Below are positions 58,868-64,000 of a DNA stretch of 64,000 nt, piece by piece. Under the pieces are notes generated by a model. The model saw only the letters and a program-made list of their open reading frames with translations, was not told the DNA's origin and searched no databases. Position 1 is the first letter of the stretch; every line of letters begins with the position of its first letter. The DNA comes from Opisthocomus hoazin (taxonomy: Eukaryota; Chordata; Aves; Opisthocomiformes; Opisthocomidae): positions 50,629,682 to 50,693,681 of the forward strand of contig NC_134418.1 in the NCBI RefSeq assembly GCF_030867145.1, given 5' to 3'. A program made the position numbers and the translations under genes.

Positions 58868-60290
58868 TAGAATCATAGAATGCTTTGAGTTGGAAGGGAC
58901 ATATAGAGGTCATCTAGCCCAACCGCCCTGCAGTAAGCAGGGACATCTTCCACTAGATCAGGTTGCTCAGAGCCCCATCCAACCTGGCCTTGAATGTTTC
59001 CAGGGATGGGGCCTCCACTACGTCTCTGGGCAACCTGTTCAGTATTTCACCACCCTTATGGTAAAAATTTTTTATATCCAGTCTAAATCTACCCTCCCTT
59101 AGTTTAAAGCCATTACTCCTTGCCCTATCACAACAAGCCCTCCTGAAAATGTTTTCCCAACCTTTCCTGTAGGCCCACTTCAGGTACTGGAAGGTTGCGG
59201 TATGGTCTCCCCGCAGCCTTCTCTTCTCCAGGCTGAACAGCCCTAACTCTCTCAGCCTGTCCTCATAGGAGAGGTGCTCCAGCTCTCTCATCATCTTTGT
59301 GGGCCTCCTCTGGACCTGCTCAAACACATCCATGTGCTGCTTATGTTGGGGGCTCCAGAGCTGGACACAGTGCTCCAGAGCTGGACACAGTACTCCAGGT
59401 GGGGTCTCATGAGAGTGGAGTAGAGGGGCAGAATCACCTCCCTCGACCTGCTGTCCACGCTTCTCTTGATGCAGTCCAGAGTATGGTTGGCCTTCTGAGC
59501 TGTGAGTGCACATTGGTGGCTCATGTCTAGCTTTTCACCCACCACTACCCCCAAGTCCTCCTCGGCAGGGCTGCTCTCAATCCCTTCATCCCCCAGCCTG
59601 TATTGATAGTGGGGTTTGCCCCGACCCAGATGCAGGACCTTGCACTTGGCCTTGTTGAAGCTCATGAGGTTCACACAGGCCCACTTCTCGAGCTTGTCTA
59701 GGTCCCTCTGGATGGCATTCTATCCTTCTGGTGTGTTAACTGCCCCACTCATCTTGGTGTCACCTGCAACCTTGCTGAGGGTGCACTCAATCTCACTAAG
59801 TCATTGATGAAAATGTTAAACAGCACTGGTCCCAGTACGGACCCCTGAGGGACACCACTTTTCTCCGGCGTCCATATGGACATCAAGCCGTTGACCACTA
59901 CACTCTGGCTGCACCCTTGCAACCAATTCATTATCCACCGAACATTCCACCCATCAAATCTGTATTTCTTTAAATTTAGAGAGAAGGACGTTGTGAGGGA
60001 ATGTATTGAAAGCTTTGCAAATGTCCAGATAGATCACATCCATAGCTCTTCCCTTGTCCACTGGTCTAGTCACTCCATCATAGAAAGCCACTAGGTTGGT
60101 CAGGCAGGACTTGCCCTTAGTGAAGCCATGCTGGCTGTCTCGAATCATCTCCCTGTCCTCCATGTGCCTTAGCATAGCTTTTAGGAGGATCCGTTCCATG
60201 ATCTTCCCAGGCACAGAGGTGAGGCTGACAAGTCGGTAGTTCCTAGGGTCCAAATCCACTAGGCAGGTCACGTTGTCATAGAAGTAGATC
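58868..60290 (-). mobile_element. CR1 LINE (antisense), 3' end and much of RT
   Basis: Starts on the plus strand with TAGAATCATAGAATGC (CR1 terminus) and extends about 1.4 kb into RT. Minus-strand frames show GNYR-like [44 protein letters not shown] and the C-terminal region; broken by stops and frameshifts. A 20-bp-scale local duplication (AGAGCTGGACACAGT) is at about 59355-59391. Upper boundary is approximate because an LTR follows. Confidence 0.88.
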
Positions 60291-61388
60291 AGCCTTTTGC
60301 TTTGGCCTTGATAAATGCCAGCTGCCTACCAAAACCACTCTACCACTCCCCTTCCTCAGCTGGACAGGGGAGAGGAAATATGATGAAAGACTCGAAGGTC
60401 GAGATAAGGACGGGGAGAGATCACTCACCAGTTACTGTCACAGACAAAACAGACTGAACTTGGGGAGAAAAGGGAGTTTAATTCATCACCAATCAAATCA
60501 GAGTAGGATGGTGAGAAATAAAACCAGATCTTATAACACCTTCCCCCCTCCCCGTCCCTTCTTCTCAGACTCAACTTCAATCCCGTTTCTCATTCCTTCC
60601 CCCGAGTGGCGCAGGGGGACAGGGAATGGGGGTTATGGTCAGTTCATCACTTAGTCTTTGCCACTCCATCCTCCTCAAGCGGAGGACTCCTCACAGTCTG
60701 CCCCTGCTCCAGTGTGGGATCCCTCTCATGGGAGACAGTTCTCCAAGAACTGCTCCAACGTGAGTCCTTCCCACAGCGTGCAGTCCTTCAGCAACAGGCT
60801 GCTCCAGCGTGGGTCCCCCATGGGGTGAAACACCCTGCCAGCAAACCTGCTCTGGTGTGGGCTCCTCTCTCCACAAGTCCTGGCAGGAGCCTGCTCCAGT
60901 GTGGGCTCCCCATGGGGTCACAGCGTCCTTCAGGCATCCATCTGCTCTGGCGTGGGGTCCTTTCCACGGGCTACAGGTGGATATCTGCTCCACCGTGGAC
61001 CTCCATGGACTGCAGGGGGACAGCCTGCCTCACCATGGTCTTCACCATGAGCTGCAAGGGAAGGCTCTCTGCTCTGGTGTCTCAAGCACCTCCTCCTCCT
61101 CCTTCTTCACTGACCTTGGTGTCTGCAGAGTTGTTTCTTTCACATCATCTCACTCCTCTCTCTTCACTGCCATTTCACCACTGTTTTTTTTCTCCCCCTT
61201 CTTAAATATGTTATCACAGAGGCGCTATCACTGTCGCTGATTGCCTTAGCTTTCGCCAACGGCAGGTCTGTCTTAGAGCCAGCTAGGACTGGCTTTATCA
61301 GACATGGGGGAAGCTTCTCACAGCTTCTCACAGAAGCCACCCCTATAGTCCCCCCTGCTACCAAAACCTTGCCACGCAAACCCATCCT
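60290..61388 (-). mobile_element. Solo LTR (antisense), second copy of the 21.7-kb type
   Basis: Shares with 21689-22790 the blocks CTGGACAGGGGAGA, GTCGAGATAAGGAC, ATCACCAATCAAATCAGAG and AACCTTGCCA[C/T]GCAAACCCA near the end, plus the degenerate CTGCTCCAGYGTGGG internal repeats. Ends are approximate. It lies between two CR1 fragments. The TATA box seen in the other copy is not preserved. Confidence 0.75.
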
Positions 61389-61872
61389 GCCTTTCATAAA
61401 TCTCTGCTGAGTGAGCCTGGTCATCCTGTACGTGCCATATGATAGCACTGAAGGTGATCTGCTCCATAACCTTCCCCGGCACTGAGGTCAGGCTGACAGG
61501 CCTGTGGTTCCCAGGATTCTCCTTCTGACCCTTCTTGTAGATGGGCATCACATGTGCCAACCTCCAGTCAGGGACCTCCCCAGTTATCCAGCACTGCTGA
61601 TAGATGATGATAAGGTGAGCATGTCTGCCAGCTGCTTTAGTACCCTCGGATGGATCCCATTTGGCCCCATAAACTTGTGTGTATCTAAGTGGTGGAGCAG
61701 GTCGCTAACCATTTCCCCTTGGTTTATGGGAGGTTCATTCTGCTTCCTGTGCCTGTCTTCCAGCTCAGTGGGCTGGGTACCTGGAGAGCAGCTGGTCTTA
61801 CTATTAAAGACTGAGACAAAGAAGGCACTGAGTACGTCAGCCTCTTCCTCATCCTTGTGTCCAAAGACGGGC
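61389..61872 (-). mobile_element. Old CR1 fragment, N-terminal RT region (antisense)
   Basis: Minus-strand frames show HVMPIYKKGQKENPGNHRP and [14 protein letters not shown] and, further upstream, MGPNGIHPRVLKQLA. The GNHRPVSLTS part overlaps in content with the CR1 ending at 60290, so this is a different copy. Confidence 0.85.
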
Positions 61873-62313
61873 AATGAAGCTGGTGAAGGGTCAAGAATGC
61901 AAGTCTTATGAGGAGCAGCTGAGGGAATTGGGTTTGTTTAGTCTGGAGAAGAGGCGGCTGAGACGCGACCATCTCGCTGTCTACGACTGGCTGAAAGGAG
62001 GTTGTAGTGAGGTGGGTGTTGGTCTCTGCTCCCAAGTAACAAGTGATAGGACAGGAGGAAATGGGCTCAAGTTTTGTCAGGGGAGGTTTAGATTGGACAT
62101 TAGCAAAAATTTCTTCACTGAAAGGGTTGCCAAGCACTGGAACAGGCTGCCCAGGGAAGTCGTTGAGTCACCATCCCTGGAGGTATTTAAAAGATGTATA
62201 GATGTGGTGCATAGGGACATGGTTTAGGGGTGCACTTGACAGTGCTAGGTTAGTGGTTGGACTTGATGATCTTAAAGGTCTTTTCCAACCTAAATAATTC
62301 TATGATTCTATGT
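61873..62313 (+). mobile_element. CR1 LINE 3' end, sense orientation
   Basis: The frame 61874-62227 carries [39 protein letters not shown], then 3' UTR GGTTGGACTTGATGATCTT and terminus AATTCTATGATTCTATG. Lies head-to-head with the antisense CR1 fragment beside it. Confidence 0.93.
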
Positions 62314-64000
62314 AGTTTTACAACTACATGTAAATATTTTACAGAGTCAATTAAATAACTGACTTGCTAGCATGAGTTTTGAGAACAAGGCAGCAATTCT
62401 GAAAATGAAATTTGTTTTCTATAGTGTCTAGTCTTCTCCCTGCTTTATCAAAAGCCATTCAAATTGTTCTACTGCCAGGCTTACTATCCTGTTTCAAATT
62501 CCACAGGAATAATTCTTTGCAGCAAAACTGCTCCAACCATTGATATTATTGATTATTAAGTATTTTTTTAGCTACAGTTTTCTGTTGAAGGCAGTATCTT
62601 GTTGAAAGCTGTAACAACCAAAATAAAAGACAAATACAAATATAAATTAACAAACAATAAAAAGGGTTTTATGACGTTCTGAATTTTTTCAACCTTGGAG
62701 GTTAATGATAAATCTGTCACTTGTAATCTATTTAGTAGGCGCTGTAATTGCACCTGTACTTGAACTGCAACAAGGCCTGGGATAGAAGTGAGAACGCTGA
62801 TAGAAGCGATTGAACCCACCTTCATTGATAAATGCAGACATTTGTCAAATAGTACTTCGATTCACTTGAAAAGATGCAATTTTCAATTTGAAAAAAGAAA
62901 ATCCTAACTGAAATTGGATGTCTCTCCTATAATTATTGATTAGTTTGAAAGCTGGACTTCAGTCATGTTGTAAAAGAAGTCAAAGAGGAGGAAGTTGCTT
63001 CTCAGGCAGCACTGGGGAGGCATGCTTGTCAGTATTAGCTGTCTCTAGTCAGTTTAATATGTGTTCTTGCCTGTTATGTGGCAGTAACACTGGGTGGTTG
63101 CTAGTAATAAAATTTATGGCTGAGAGATCGTAACAGCTGCTCCAACAGATGAAAAAGTTGTAATTTAGGCAATGCATGAAAAGAATGCTCATACTGAGCA
63201 AGTCAAAAACGAGTGCCTCACATGACACATGGAGGTAACTGGGGGGAAAAATACTTCCCACTGTATCCTTGGTTTGCTGCAGACGAACAAGGGTTAGTAG
63301 AAACATAAAGCCCCTGCTATTTACCAGTGCTATGCTATTAATTACAGCAAATGGAACATTCATTAGAAGGAATAAGCAATTACTTTGTTACTGGCACTGA
63401 AAATATAAAAATCTTACTTTCTGTACTGAAAGCGATAAAATTTAAAAGCAGTAGCTTGTAAGATTATTATCATAAAACTTGCTTCAGACTAATCAGTTCA
63501 AACAAATTACAGTACCTCTTCAGAAAGTAACAAGCTTGTGATTTGTTTTTAATTATTTTAAAGTAGTTCAGAAGGAGAATTTACAAGAAAACTCTTCAAC
63601 CAGACTGAACAATTTCATATAAAACCTAAACATAAGTTAATATTTTAAAGTTTCCTAGACCCCAGATTAAACCACTTAGTGGTAAATGCAAGCAAAATGA
63701 AACAGGGATTTTCATAGACAAAACCACATTTTCAATCGAGTTAGTGATATAATCAGAATGATTAAATTCTGTACTTCTCAATTGTTTAAGTTCAAATGAC
63801 AAAAATCTCAGGAAAACAGTGGTATCAGGCAGTTCTGTCATTTTTAAGCCCAAGCAATGCATGAGTCTTGACACTATAAACCACTTGATCCCTGGTACCC
63901 TATTGCTATGATCCTGCCGAAAGGAGCAAATGTCAGGGATAATTCAGCTCCTAAGCCAACTGCAGTGGAAAGCAGGGATCATATCAAGACCAATTTGGAG
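62314..64000. other. Intergenic, no gene recognised
   Basis: A+T-rich with no splice-linked coding similarity on either strand. Longest minus frames (104 and 82 codons) match nothing I know. The next gene must lie beyond the window or be represented here only by non-coding sequence. Confidence 0.6.

Noticed and set aside
58005-58913. 302-codon minus-strand frame
   Set aside because: Chance fusion of CR1 3' UTR, CR1 RT core and a solo LTR; not a gene.
49731-64000. Search for ABCG2 exons on the minus strand
   Set aside because: No frame resembles the transporter's C-terminal membrane segments or other exons; the gene presumably lies outside the window.

Overview
The window is a piece of a bird genome. 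It carries intron-split vertebrate genes with GT-AG splice sites, several chicken-repeat-1 (CR1) LINEs with the typical ATTCTATGATTCTATG-like 3' ends, and avian endogenous-retrovirus LTRs. Two adjacent same-strand genes are recognised: SPP1 (osteopontin) and PKD2 (polycystin-2). This neighbourhood matches the SIBLING cluster–PKD2 synteny known from chicken chromosome 4. The order within birds cannot be fixed from the sequence; the LTR types suggest a bird other than a chicken-like galliform (inference).

Layout. 1-7.88 kb: intergenic DNA upstream of SPP1, no gene recognised. 7.89-12.45 kb: SPP1, with promoter (inverted CCAAT box plus TTTAAA), non-coding exon 1, six coding exons (304 codons) and an AATAAA at 12423. 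12.55-12.90 kb: GC-rich PKD2 promoter/5' UTR, only about 450 bp from the SPP1 polyadenylation signal to the PKD2 ATG. 12.90-46.73 kb: PKD2, 15 coding exons all in frame (911 aa), followed by a probable ~3 kb 3' UTR ending near 49.7 kb. 49.7-64 kb: gene-poor DNA with CR1 and LTR insertions; no downstream gene was seen.

Mobile DNA. PKD2 intron 1 has a short CR1 tail. Intron 2 has a ~1.1 kb antisense LTR, then a second antisense LTR into which a CR1 with an uninterrupted ~500-codon reverse-transcriptase frame has inserted. Intron 6 holds a 6.6 kb decayed, env-less ERVL-like provirus (28803-35410) with gag, protease, RT, RNase H and integrase remnants. Its two 409-bp LTRs face each other as an inverted repeat, bounded by a 5-bp near-identical duplication (GATGC/GACGC). 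Between integrase and the polypurine tract lies a short frame whose central 30 codons closely resemble the start of the SNX3/SNX12 PX domain, a likely captured host fragment. Downstream of PKD2, 58.0-62.3 kb is a nest of CR1 pieces, a solo LTR related to the intron-6 provirus (perfect ATTAT duplication) and another LTR.

How the genes relate. SPP1 encodes a secreted, phosphorylated, integrin-binding mineral-matrix protein and PKD2 a calcium-permeable TRP-family cation channel of cilia and ER. They are neighbours by ancient synteny, with no evident shared pathway. The most notable observations are the inverted-LTR provirus, its sorting-nexin-like insert, the altered thrombin-site region of osteopontin, and the apparent absence of the N-terminal ciliary RVxP motif from the predicted polycystin-2 start.
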